Shown in pieces: positions 24,961 through 37,597 of a stretch of DNA of 64,000 nucleotides. Below the pieces are notes generated by a model. It had not been told where the DNA came from. It did not search any database and saw only the letters and a list, made by a program, of their open reading frames with translations. Position numbers and translations under genes: made by a program. Origin of the DNA: Glebionis coronaria (taxonomy: Eukaryota; Streptophyta; Magnoliopsida; Asterales; Asteraceae); contig CM046879.1 of assembly GCA_025667525.1 (NCBI GenBank), forward strand, positions 387,399,039-387,463,038, given 5' to 3'. Numbering within the stretch: the first letter of the stretch is position 1; each line of letters starts with the position of its first letter.

Positions 24961-25128
24961 ACCAGCATATAAGTATCATATCAAACCAGCATATAAACAT
25001 CATGTCAAACTAGCACACAAGAATCATATCAGACCGGCATATAAACATCATGTCAAACTAGTACACGAGAACCATATCAAACCAGCATGCAAACATCATT
25101 TCAAACCATCATATAAGTGTCATATAAA
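24961..25128. repeat. 24 bp minisatellite in L left LTR, 7 copies
   Basis: Direct copies of ACCAGCATATAAGTATCATA plus TCAA, with point variants, at a regular 24 bp spacing. The same array is in the right LTR at 32,503-32,670. Confidence 0.85.
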
Positions 25129-25349
25129 ACCACATGCATGAATCACGTCAATACCACACCTAAGGATTAGATAAGTCCACGTACAATAATCTTATCATAT
25201 CTCATGCAGATATCATGTCAGAACCACATAATAAATTCATGTCAAGATCATTTCATTACTATAGTCAAGATTCGTATCGATATCACAACTAAGATTCATA
25301 TCAGATCAATACATGATTGCAGTCAAGATTCATATAAATATTCATAGAA

Positions 25350-25690
25350 AGATCATAGTCAAGATTCACATTCAAGATTCATAGCAAGATCAAGGTCAAG
25401 ATTCCCACATTAAAGATTCATAGCAAGATCAAGGTCAAGATTCACATTCAAGATTCATAGCAAGATCAAGGTGAAGATTCACATTCAAGATTCATAGCAA
25501 GATCAAGGTCAAGATTCACATTCAAGATTCATAGCAAGATCAAGGTCAAGATTCACATTCAAGATTCATAGCAAGATCAAGGTCAAGATTCACATTCAAG
25601 ATTCATAGAAAGATAAAGGTCAAGATTCACATTCAAGATTCATAGCAAGATCAAGGTCAAGATTCACATTCAAGATTCATAGCAAGATGG
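25350..25690. repeat. 37 bp minisatellite in L left LTR, about 9 copies
   Basis: The unit CAAGATTCACATTCAAGATT continues with CATAGCAAGATCAAGGT. Anchors at 25,441 and 25,478 show the 37 bp period, and the other copies keep it. The right LTR carries the corresponding array at about 32,895-33,230, with more uniform units. Confidence 0.9.
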
Positions 25691-26636
25691 ACCGCAAAAG
25701 TTCAGTTCAAGTACCCAAGGTAACTATAGGAGATATAGTCCCAAGTGTAGGATAAATCGGGTGTTTCAGTGTTTATGGTAGCGCTAAGCTCATGATATCG
25801 AAGCTAATGATCCAGTACGTACACCACAATGTACATATAAGTTGCCCTAAGTGGGAGTCTAGCCAAGACTACCCAAGTTCACACAAATGATATACACTCG
25901 TCCGGATTCAGAATGCCCGAGTGGAGGTTGTCAAGCCTAAATAGATCTATCCATAACATAAGAGCTTACTCCAGTAGAGTAATTAACGATTCATGATAGT
26001 GGGGACTATGGCTAACACTACTTAGGCTAATCATAAACGAAGTTCACTGAGCGTTCACAGAAATCAATCTTTGCGTCCACAAGCAAGTACAAGCAATTAT
26101 TTCACTTCACATTATTTAACATACAAAACAGTTTAAAAGGATCTATGGGATAGCCCTGATATTCACAAGTATAAATCATCAATAATCCCAAATGTATAAA
26201 CACACATGTCACGTAAACAATCCACTAAAGTACAAGCACGTACGCAATATAAGCAATCTTCAAAAAGATATCAACTTGTATTTATCACAATAACGCCTGG
26301 GAAGTGTAGACATGTATATCGTAAACAATCATTGAAATGCATAACACACATTTGACATCGACAAGCATGTATCTCCCCCAAAAGAGATTCAAAACATTTA
26401 TAAAGCGATTTGAAAATAAAAAGAGGAGGTATGAACTCACATCGATTTTGCAGAACAATTTGCAGAGACGTGAATACAAGAGCAATGTAGCGTAGGCCGG
26501 AACTGCTCGATACCGGAAGTCACAGTTTATCTTATCGATCATCTCCCAGCACCCCAAATCGATGCATCCAAGCTTTCCCGATGAAAAGTTTCATCAATAC
26601 CATCGGTTCATAAACCGCTTAAATCCCATATCGAAA

Positions 26637-26752
26637 TCGTTTGGTAATCGGTTCAGTAATCAGTTCAGCAATCGGTTCAGTGATCGGTTCAGTAATCAGT
26701 TCAGTGATCGGTTCAGTAATCGGTTCAGCAATCGGTTCGGTAATCGGTTTAG
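26637..26752. repeat. 12 bp minisatellite in L left LTR
   Basis: About nine copies of AATCGGTTCAGT with variants (AATCAGTTCAGC, GATCGGTTCAGT). Because the period is a multiple of three, open frames such as NRFSNRFSDRF appear on both strands. They are not evidence of a protein. Confidence 0.85.
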
Positions 26753-28923
26753 CAAGGTGAAGCGAAGGATACCACCCGGTATGTAATATATATACCTAAT
26801 ATATATTACACACGGAGGAACGGAACATGTATATAATTAATGGCTTGAATTATATAACAAGAACAGACAACGCACGAATAACTCAGAATATACATGACAC
26901 GCGACATGTACAAAACTCAAGAAGATGACAACAAAAGAATAAAATAATCCAAGCATGCAATACCTTGCAAATAAAATAAACATAAATAATTCGACACACT
27001 TTCAATATCACCTATTTATTTAAGTAAAGATCATTTAATAAAAGAGGGCACACGTTTTAGAGTTCCAAATGGAGTTTCAAAAGTATATACAATAATTATA
27101 TTTTATAAAATAATATTTTATAAATTGTTGTTTCCTTATTGTCCCTTGAATATTTCTAAAAAGAGGGTTTTAGTTTCTAAATAATATTTAAGAAAACTAA
27201 ATAAATATTAAATTTATAAAAATTTCGGCATGACCTATTCGTTTTATAACGTTTCCCATTATCACAAAATATCACCTTTTCACTTTCACAATCAATTCGC
27301 GTTTCAATTTTCCACATATTTTTGTTATATCCAATTAATCGTTGTCGAATCGTAAACAATAAATTTAATAAATTTACCGATAATCTTGTCGAAAATAAAT
27401 CAGCACTTTCAACCATTCATTAGTCACAACACCAAACGCCCCCAAAGCTGCCATAAAACCATTGTCCAAACGCCCCATAAGCTGATTTTTAATCACATCA
27501 TTAGCCCTTAACGGCTGTTAAAACTAACCAAACGACACTAACGTTCGTTAAATCACAAAACCAACATAATCATATTCGTCTTTTCGGATCTATACATCAA
27601 AGTACAATGAAACACAAATATGACAACAACAATACCGCGAGCCTGACACCTTTGTGGGTGCGGCTGTGGTGACGAGACGCACACAAACACCATGTTTGGT
27701 GTCGGTTTTCGGTGATACACAAACATCAAACTAACACCCCTTGTGGGCTAATAACAAACGAGACAAACACCCTTATAAACTGAATAAAGCAAAACAACAT
27801 CTCGACGGCTACCAAAACTAAGCCACGGTTGGTGGTTCGCTGTGGTGACGATGGTCACGGTTTTACTGGTGGTTGATTGTTATATGAATGGTGATGGGTG
27901 CGAATCCCTGATGAAGGTGGTGATGTCGGGGTACAAATGGTGGTTGGCACGCGGATGTTCTGATGGTGATGGATCTAGTAACCCTAGATCCTGTTACTAT
28001 TTAGGACGGGGTTGGTGGTGATTGTGAGGTGTGATAGCGACGACGAAGGTGGGAGGTGATTGAACAAGGTGGCGGCTATAGACAGGGGTGGGTTCAGTGG
28101 TCAGGTGGGTCAAACAGCGGCGGCGGCTGGCTGCCGGAAGTGGTGAGATGAATATATGACGAATTTTACATGGTGGACGAATAGATCGGGTGATAGGGAG
28201 TGTTTTATTGCTCGCCGGATTTTTGGCCGGAAAAAGTGACGGCGCCGGAAAGTTTTTTCGGTGGCCGGATTTTATGAGAGAGAGAGAAAGTTTTATAAGA
28301 CTAGGGTTTGTATGTGTGTTTTTGTAAAGTTGGAAAATGAGGAAGAGAGTGTATAGATTTAATATATATATATAAATAAATTGGAAGTTATTAAAATTAA
28401 TGGAAAGTTGTATATACTTAGGGGTTGATAATGTAAATAGTTAATAAACTTTTCTTTTACTCAAATGTGACTCGGGGCTTAATTGGGATTTATAAAATTC
28501 GATTCACGATAGGAAAGTTACGCCATTGTTTTTAAAATAGATTTTCCATTAGCACTGACTATTCACTTCACTATTTTTCAAGAATATTTCGTAAACTCTT
28601 TTAAAATGTTAATTATCTATTAGGTACCCCGGTCAAGCTCCGTTTTAAAGAAAGACGGACTTTAACCTAAATATTTCTTGTTTTTAGCATTGAGTCAAAA
28701 GCATCAAATAATTTAATAAATCTTTTTATTAAATATCTCGTGGGAATTAAATATTAATTTAATTTTTATCATGGTGGTAAGCAAACTGTGCAATTTTCAG
28801 GTTTTGTCATAATATGTCCCGTTTTCAAATCCAATAAGTTTGGTCACGCTCAAAAATGAATTTCAAATAATAATTAGTATAGTTTATTATTATTTATGGT
28901 AACGAAAATTCTCTGGTGTTACA

Positions 28924-31900
28924 TCATCCACGTGTTATTTTAAGTTTTGTCCTCAAAACTAGATCGTTGTTCTAGGTTTAGAAGTGTCAAAAATGTCAGA
29001 AAGAAATAGGTAAAGCTGGAATGTATCCGAAAGGTTAGACAATCAATCTGACAAAGCAGTAACAGTTCAAAGAACAGACATGGACAACTAGAAGCGAAGA
29101 GTTCGACAAGTCACCAACATCTTAAATGTCGATAAGGGTTCATAGAATAAATAAAGGACAATTAGAAGTGAAGAATTTTAGAAAGTCGTCTACTCAGGAA
29201 AGTTGAAATAGGGTTCACAGCAGTCAGCTTGTTAGGCTCACGTCTATCGGTGTTCATTCGGAAAAAAATAAAAATCTGTGCAACAATTCACGAGTCAAGT
29301 GAAATTTATGAAATCTTTCGCCAAAACGCAATAATGATAATGGTAAGGGGAGAAAGCAATGAATAAAATAATACTGACGAATCATGAGTCAAAAGAAACA
29401 CATTCCATAATTGGAATCATAGAATAATAACGTAAATATGAAATGATGTCAGATGTGCTTAAGCCACTTGTTTATAATTCACATTTACACACAGAGGCGT
29501 CCCAATCTATGTAAATATAAAAAATAAACTTTAGTTAAGTGATTTATAAGCTCTTTATTCAAATGTAAAGGCGTCCCAATCCATTTAAATAAAGACCTCA
29601 TAACTCATCTTACTCAAATTACCTCGACAAGATTTACCAAAATATACATACATATATAGATCAAATATCTAAGGAAATAGATATTACCAAAAGAGTTTAC
29701 AGCCAGTTTATTTACACCTTCCGTATTCAAGCATCCCATACTATCTCAATACGGAACCATAAATAAGCTCGGGTCTGGTGGCTTATGATTTCACATTTGG
29801 ACGTCCCATACCATCTAAATATGAAACCATAATAAACGTGTCGTCAGGAGACTCATGTTCCATATTTAAACGTCCCATTCCATTTAAATATGAAATCATA
29901 AGTACCCTGATTGGAGTTACACCACAACATTTAGACAGGAAAACTATCCAAATTATATAACATAAAATTACATCAGATAATCAAAACGGGACGTCGACGA
30001 GTTACACTCCAATAATAGGCGTTTGCGATAATGTGAGTGTAGACGTGTATGGAGTGTAAGGTTATAAATCGTAATCAAGAGGATAATATATCATAATACT
30101 TATCAACGGAAAAATCTCATTGAAAATAGTTATAATCTCTAAAACATTATTAGAGGAAATTGTCAAAAGCAAGTGCAGGAGTCGCCAGTGAGTTGCTTTC
30201 CATAAATAGACATTCAAATTCATAAGCGGAAGAAAATAAATCACAATCACGCAATAATGTGTGTGATAACACGTACCAAACAGAGAACCCGTATATAATA
30301 TAATGATATATTCTAATGGTTATAAAATAAATAAATAAAGGATCTAGTCGACCACATGAGTCTCACTCATCACCGGGTAAGACTCATAAATAAGTGTGAA
30401 TGTATATATAGAACAATCATAACTATGTAAAGCAGGTAGCAGTGTATAAAGCAATCATAAGCAGACAAGGCAATGATCTCTATGGTGCATAAAGCAATCG
30501 CAATCAAGGGTCATGTAGCATTACATAAGATAATAACAAACACGTAAATCAAGCATTTATCGCGTCCCAAAACATTAAACATATGAAGCAGTTTAATAAG
30601 AACTATAGCTTCGTCGCAAGCAAGGAATCAATCAACATAAATATAGAAATCAAGTAATAGCGAACAACACTAGCAACAACCTAAATATAATACCATAGTT
30701 CAGGCGCGAACAAATAAATCACATAAGTCTATCACGTATGTCACTTGCCAATCATGTGCTTAGTTTTGCAGATAAAATATGACTCATCGAAATCATATAG
30801 TTAATATTAGTATCTTATACTTAGGCAAGAATGTTTATTTTTGACTCGACGGAATTTCGAAAGTCCTTTGACGTAAATTTTAATTTAGCCAAATTTAACT
30901 TAGTAAATTTCTTAACAAACTTTTTACGGAAAATTCGACAGCCTCTCGGCGCCTTTTCAATTTTTGCCATTTTTAGTAAGTACCCAAATCACAATCTAAA
31001 TTCTCATATTCCAACACCTTCTCAACTCACGATCAATCAATAAATCACTTTTCCGCAAAGTTGTCATTCACCGCGTCCAAGTGGTCACAATTATCAAATA
31101 TTCTCAACACGTGCTTTTACCATTTTCAAAACGTTTCCAACAATCATATACAACCTTTTATACTCATTTCGACACTCAACGTAGCTCGGTTTAACTCGAA
31201 AACATCATTTCGCCCATACACACCCACTTATAGTAACACTGTCAGTTTGTATCCAAAATTAAACAATAATAATTCATCAAAAACATATTTATACCCGTAC
31301 ATTCTATAAATGCAACAACTCATATTTTATAAAATTATATTTATAAAAACTTATCTATAGAATTTGTAGACCCACATATCAATGTATAGATCTAAAAGAT
31401 ACCATATACAAAAATAATTTACTCCCTTTATTTTCAAGAATACACATGATAAGTAACATGCATGCATATATCTAAATCAATCAAAAATAAAATTAACGGA
31501 ATATATGATGTATTACTTTATGAGCAACACATAAGGTAATAACAAACATGTAGGTCAAATACCCATATAACAACGCATGAAACAATCACAACACGTAAGG
31601 CAATTAACAATATAGCAACGCATAGAATGATAGCAGACAAGCAGATCAAATATTCACATGACATTGCATAAAGCGATCCAACGTATAAGGCATATATTTA
31701 TATAGTAGCGCATGAAGTAATCACAACATGCATAATAACATTCACATAACAGTGAAACGAGAGATTGCAAACATGCATGGCAAGTATTCATATAGCAGCG
31801 GATAAGTAATCGTATCATGTAAAGCACATATTCATATATAAGAATAATAAGCATAATGACATGCTAAAACACAAGAGAGCATCGGTTATAGTATAGGCCT

Positions 31901-31946
31901 ATACAATAACACCTAGTTCTCTATAACCAAGGCTCTGATACCAATC
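28924..31946 (-). other. L interior, noncoding
   Basis: No frame resembles gag, protease, RT, RNase H or integrase on either strand. On the - strand TTTTGAGGACAAAAC (28,945-28,959) lies just before the 3' LTR, matching TTTGAGGACAAA at the same place in gypsy element O. Between about 29,490 and 29,910 a degenerate motif (CGTCCCATNCCATTTAAATA) recurs five times. The rest is AT-rich and featureless. Confidence 0.8.
31931..31943 (-). other. Primer-binding site of L
   Basis: GGCTCTGATACCA on the + strand, i.e. TGGTATCAGAGCC on the - strand, lies three bases inside the right LTR. It is a full match to the usual plant initiator tRNA-Met priming sequence, so the right LTR is the 5' LTR. Confidence 0.92.
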
Positions 31947-34446
31947 TGTAACACCCCCAAATTGGCCCAGCGGAAGCCCACAAGTATTGGGGCCTGTTAC
32001 GTCATGATTATCCGAGTCTTGATTCGAGAGAACGACCTCTATGCCAAATATCACAATGTTGACTCCAAATAATCATTCAGTCAAGTACCTGAGAATACAT
32101 GCTTAAAAGTGTCAACACAAAGGTTGGCGAGTTCATAAGTTTTATTAAAATGTTTAAGACACTTTAAAAGTTTACAAGGACAACTACTAAAAGTAGTGTC
32201 GCAAAAACGTTCAGGAATCCAGAGTTTCACAATAAAGAGACATTACAACAAAGTTCGGTCATAAATCAAAGTTTAGAACTAGCATAGCAGTTAACACAAA
32301 AACTTCAGTTCATACACAAGTTGTAGTTCATGCTCACAGTTCATTTCAGTTCGGTTTTAGGTTCATGAACTCATTCATACCCGAATTCAATTCAGTAGCC
32401 ACGGTCAATATACATAACAATGTCATATTATTGGTTCATGTCAATATCACAATCGAGATCACATATTAGAACTATAGCAATAAGCATATGAGCATCATAC
32501 CAAACCAGCATATAAGTATCATATCAAACCAGCATATAAACATCATGTCAAACTAGCACACAAGAATCATATCAGACCGGCATATAAACATCATGTCAAA
32601 CTAGTACACGAGAACCATATCAAACCAGCATGCAAACATCATTTCAAACCATCATATAAGTGTCATATAAAAACCACATGCATGAATCACGTCAATACCA
32701 CACCTAAGGATTAGATCAATCCACGTACAATAATCTTATCATATCTCATGCATATATCATGTTAGAACCACATAATAAATTCATGTCAAGATCATTTCAT
32801 TACTATAGTCAAGATTCGTATCAATATCACAACTAAGATTCATATCAGATCAATATATGATTGCAGTCAAGATTCATATATATATTCATAGAAAGATCAT
32901 AGTCAAGATTCACATTCAAGATTCATAGCAAGATCAAGGTCAAGATTCACATTCAAGATTCATAGCAAGATCAAGGTCAAGATTCACATTCAAGATTCAT
33001 AGCAAGATCAAGGTCAAGATTCACATTCAAGATTCATAGCAAGATCAAGGTCAAGATTCACATTCAAGATTCATAGCAAGATCAAGGTCAAGATTCACAT
33101 TCAAGATTCATAGCAAGATCAAGGTCAAGATTCACATTCAAGATTCATAGCAAGATCAAGGTCAAGATTCACATTCAAGATTCATAGCAAGATCAAGGTC
33201 AAGATTCACATTCAAGATTCATAGCAAGATGGACCGCAAAAGTTCAGTTCAAGTACCAAAGGAAACTATAGGAGATATAGTCCCAAATGAAGGATAAATC
33301 GGGTGTTTCAGTGTTTATGATAGCGGTAAGCTCATGATATCGAAGCTAATGATCCAGTACGTACACCATAATGTACATATAAGTTGCCCCAAGTGGGAGT
33401 CTAGCCAAGACTACCCAAGTTCACACAAATGATATACACTCGTCAGACGTCAGAATGCCTGAGTGGAGGTTGTCAAGTCTCAATAGATCTATCCATAACA
33501 TAAGAGCTTACTACAGCAGAGTAATTAACGATTCATGATAGTGGGGACTATGGCTAACACTACTTAGGCTAATCATAAACGAAGTTCACTGAGTGTTCAT
33601 AGAAATCAATCTTTGCGTCCACAAGCAAGTACAAGGAATTATTTCACTTCACAGTATTTAACATACAAAACAGTTTAAAAGGAGCTATGTGATAGCCCTG
33701 ATATTCACAAGTATAAATCATCAATAATCCCAAATGTATAAACACACATGTCACGTAAACAATCCACTAAAGTACAAGCACGTACGCAATATAAGCAATC
33801 TTCAAAAAGATATCAACTTGTATTTATCACAATAACGCATGGGAAGTGTAGACATGTATATCGTAAACAATCATTAATATGCATAACACACATTTGACAT
33901 CGACAAGCATGTATCTCCCCCGAAAGAGATTCAAAACATTTATAAAGCGATTTGAAAATAAAAAGAGGGGGTATGAACTCACATCGATGTTGCAGAACAA
34001 TTTGCAGAGACGTGAATACAAGAGAAGTGTAGCGTAGGCCGGAACTGCTCGATACCGGAAGTCACAGTTTATCTTATCGATCATCTCCCAGCACCCCAAA
34101 TCGATGCATCCAAGCTTTCCCGATGAAAAGTTTCATCAATACCATCGGTTCATAAACCGCTTAAATCCCATATCGAAATCGTTCGGTAATCGGTTCAGTA
34201 ATCAGTTCAGCAATCGGTTCAGTGATCGGTTCAGTAATCAGTTCAGTGATCGGTTCAGTAATCGGTTCAAGAATCGGTTCGGTAATCGGTTTAGCAAGGT
34301 GAAGCGAAGGATACCAACCGGTATGTAATATATATACCTCATATATATTACACACGGAAGAACAGAACATGTATATAATTCATAGCTTGAATTATACAAC
34401 AAGAACAGACAACACACGAATAACTCATAATATACATGACACGCGA
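31947..34446 (-). repeat. L right LTR (5' LTR), part 1
   Basis: This matches 24,405 to about 26,907 of the left LTR. It is cut by A1 after CGCGA (34,442-34,446). It carries the same 24 bp (32,503-32,670), 37 bp (32,895-33,230) and 12 bp (about 34,179-34,294) minisatellites. Confidence 0.95.
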
Positions 34447-37400
34447 TGTAACACTCTCATTTTTCATATCGGTACAGCGGAAGGGTCTTTCAGAGTGTTA
34501 CGGGATAGCACAATAACTCCAATCATAGACAACACATAAAAATGGTTGTACAAGGTTTAACAAACATTCATTCGATAAAAAGTTTCAAAAGCGTACAACA
34601 GGTCCCAAATTATACAGGTCATTAAGTTTACAAAACACAGATCGAATGAACATTTTTAATATTAAGTGTGGGCCATCAGAGTCGATCTCCATCCGGATTA
34701 CCTTCAAGCACCTGAGATAGAAAACATGCAAAAATCATATCAGCGAATGCTGAGTGAATTCATAGAGTTTAATGAAAACCGTTATATAAAAACAATCATT
34801 TACATTCATTTAAAATCAGAACACAAGTATAATATCGGAAGTAAGTCCACATATTGCTAGTCAGGCAATATATAAATCAAGCATACATCTGAAACCGTCC
34901 AGGAGACCGTAGTCTCTATATTACCATGATAGGTAATATATTCATCGTTAATAGCGTCGTATCATATCGTTTATTTAGATTATATAGATTGAATAGATTA
35001 TAGGATTATTATTAGCCGCATGACATTGTTACCTTACTGTGAAAACAGCGGGCCGCGAACCCGACAAACAATTTGCCCATCTAAGTTAGCGTGTCGTCAC
35101 AAACATCACGCTATGGAATCTTCTCATACATAAATTCGCTTACCAATCAATGTGGTACGACGGGGATCAACCGTCAAGGCGCGAACTGGGGTGATCGTCC
35201 CCAAATAGTACTATCAAATGCATAAGCGTCTACCAAAACCTGGTAGTTCACAATTCATGCTAATGGGACTTTAAGTGACATAACCTAACTACTAATAATC
35301 CTTTTAGTCTCGAATATAGGGTCATAGCATCATTCGGGTCCATATCATTTAGCATACAATCGGGACTACTTGTGTTCTATTTTTATAAAAATCTAGCATG
35401 TTATCTCCCTCGCGGGTTTATAAAACATTTTATAAAACATTTAAAAGAGTGTGAGGCTATGAACTCACGTTGTTAATGAAAGGCGGATTATCGGCTACGG
35501 GCGTGCTTCGGTCACAGAAACCTATATAAATAATAATCGGTCTTAGACTCGGTCCAATGACTTTTATCAAAATAACAATATACATATGATGATTTTGTAC
35601 ATATGATGATGATCAAGTGGGTTCATACATCCTTGTTTAATCATTTTAGCGTTTACGTCTTGATAACGTCTTACTAGTTAGCTAGTTTTAACTATTTATC
35701 CATTTTAAGTCTATTAAGCCTTGTATAAGTTCTTTAACTTGTTTTTATCTATTTTATACCTATATGATCAGTATATATACTTTTCATGTTGGGCCCAATG
35801 GGTTAAGCCCAATAAGCTCTTTTTATAAGTTTTTATCTTATTAAGTCCAATTATTAGTCTAATGTGTTTAGTTAGCTCGTAAATGTCCGTAATTCTTATA
35901 GTTCGGGTTTTATCGGTTTTTACTTGTCTTAGTTATCTATACATCAGTATATGACTTTTATAAACTTTACATTAGACGGTTTTGGTCGTCTAAGTTTTAT
36001 TTGGCGAAAAACGTTAATTTTACGGCGATAGCCGAAAAAGTCGTAAAAATCAAGTTTATAGTTTTTATTACTTATAAATATTATTTTACCACCATTTATA
36101 TAATTTACCCATTTAATTAACCTTTTATACATTTATATAAATAAGTTTTATAAGTTAGTGGGTTTATATTTGTACATTTTATAAATTATATTGTGAGTGC
36201 TTATATAATATTAATAAACATTATTTCCAAAAATCTGATTTTTAACTTCATGTTCACCATTTTTAACATATCTAGAGTTCTATAATGACTAGAAGCTCAT
36301 TTTTGGATGACATGTTCTTCATAATATGTGATACATATAACTTAGTTATAGCTACTGCCCATTTTGAGTTTAAGTTGCCTTAATAGTCCCTACAAAACTG
36401 CTTATTCAGATTACACCACCTAACTTGTTTTGATCATATCTCACTCATTATTTTGATTCCATTGCATGGCCAACTCTCACATGTGTATAACATCATCTAC
36501 TTACTGTAAATAGATCAAACCATGCAATTTTATCAGTTCATCTTTTAGTTATCTACTGTTTTTATACAGCCAACTAAATAGTCAAGATTTTAGCTTCATT
36601 TCTTATAGTTATCATCATTTTTAAGCATATTTATCAACACTTGATCCCCACACAACATTTTTATCATCATATATACATCATATACATATACAAAATGAAA
36701 GAAAATACATTTGTTCTTTACAAAATAATAAGAGAAAAATGTAGAGGATGATCTTCTTTACCAATCCAAGTGGATTTCTTGTTTTAGGAAGACAAGAACT
36801 TGATGAACACAACAAGTATCTCCAAGACCATCAAATATCAAGAACATTGGTTGGAAAATCAGCCCTAGGACACAAGCAAATCACCTCCAAAGATGTTAAT
36901 ATGGCCACCAAATGATCAAGGCTTCAAGAGAACACCTTAATAGGACTAGTAAACATGTGGTTTATGGCTAGAAAAGATCAAGGATGGTGTTTGTTGGCTT
37001 ATTTGGGACGGCACAAAGGAGAGGGTTGAGAGAGTTTTTGGTGTTGAGTTGCATGTAGGAAATGAGGGAAATGAAACAAGTTGCTAGTTTTGTGGTAAAG
37101 TGGTAAAGGTTAGCTTAATGTGTAAGCACATGCTTACACTTGTTGTAAGCTACTTAACTTGATGCCACATTGGTGTTGTGGTGTCAAGTGTAGCCGTCCC
37201 ATATTGCTAGTGGGGTGGGACAAAGTGTTTTGTCCCATCTCACTAGTTTACGGGTATTTCTCGATTCTAGTTTTCTCGATTTGCGTGCCCTCGGGTCGTT
37301 TTACGAAAAACGTTTTTATAAATTATGAATCACCGTCACAAAACGAATCCAATAAAAATTGTCTCATCAAAAACGGAGTTCAAAAACGTAAATACGTAAT

Positions 37401-37556
37401 CCTAAGGTTTCCGGTTTAGTCGTAAAAGACGCCAAATTATGCACGTAAGCCCAAATTTAAATCCGTAAATTGTGAGTTCGTCAACCAACACAAAAATAAG
37501 TTTCAAAATATTATACGAGAAAATATTTTACTACCTGAAAATGTTAGATTGTCACA
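34447..37556 (-). repeat. A1 left LTR (3' LTR)
   Basis: On the + strand it runs TGTAACACTC...TTGTCACA, and on the - strand TGTGACAATC...GAGTGTTACA. It contains an end hairpin (34,448-34,501) and a U3 hairpin (37,207-37,246). Short open frames inside, including one near 34,666, recur in the sister LTRs only because the DNA is repeated. They show no protein features. Confidence 0.95.
37207..37246. repeat. U3 hairpin of the A family
   Basis: The arms CTAGTGGGGTGGGACAAA and TTTGTCCCATCTCACTAG pair over 18 bp with two G/A differences (tolerable as G-U in RNA), around a GTGT loop. Present in all four A LTRs (also 46,589, 53,410 and 62,767). Just upstream, GTAAGCACATGCTTAC is a second short palindrome. 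Confidence 0.85.
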
Positions 37557-37568
37557 GCTTTTCCTCCT
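37557..37568 (-). other. Polypurine tract of A1
   Basis: AGGAGGAAAAGC on the - strand directly precedes the 3' LTR start TGTGACAATC. It is identical in A2 (53,760-53,771). Confidence 0.85.
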
Positions 37569-37597
37569 AAAAGGGATCAACGTCCTCGTGATCCATT

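Larger units (their letters stand above)
24405..28923 (-). repeat. L left LTR (3' LTR)
   Basis: The sequence is near-identical to the split right LTR. It contains three minisatellites (24 bp, 37 bp and 12 bp units). A possible core promoter on the - strand, CTTATAAAAC near 28,293-28,302, is followed by a CT repeat and a C/G-rich leader with CCGGCCACCG and CCGGCGCCG. No ORF in it looks like a gene. Confidence 0.93.

Noticed and set aside
25350..25690. Regularly spaced 37 bp repeats as a CRISPR-like array
   Set aside because: The units are contiguous without unique spacers and lie in a plant LTR. It is a minisatellite.
26562..26786. 74-codon frame with NRFSNRFSDRF repeats (also 34,104-34,328)
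   Set aside because: It follows the 12 bp minisatellite of the L LTR. The opposite strand is open too, and the flanks are LTR.
27177..28300. G/C-rich CCGGCCACCG leader of L as a host gene start
   Set aside because: The same sequence occurs in both L LTRs, so it is retroelement leader, and no continuing ORF was found.
34666..34860. 64-codon frame in the A LTR, repeated at 44,049
   Set aside because: Recurs because the LTR is duplicated. It is disrupted in the A2 LTRs, where GAGATAAAAACATG replaces GAGATAGAAAACATG. No protein features.
35944..36132. 62-codon - strand frame found in all four A LTRs
   Set aside because: LTR sequence, low complexity, no domain. Copies share it only by recent common origin.
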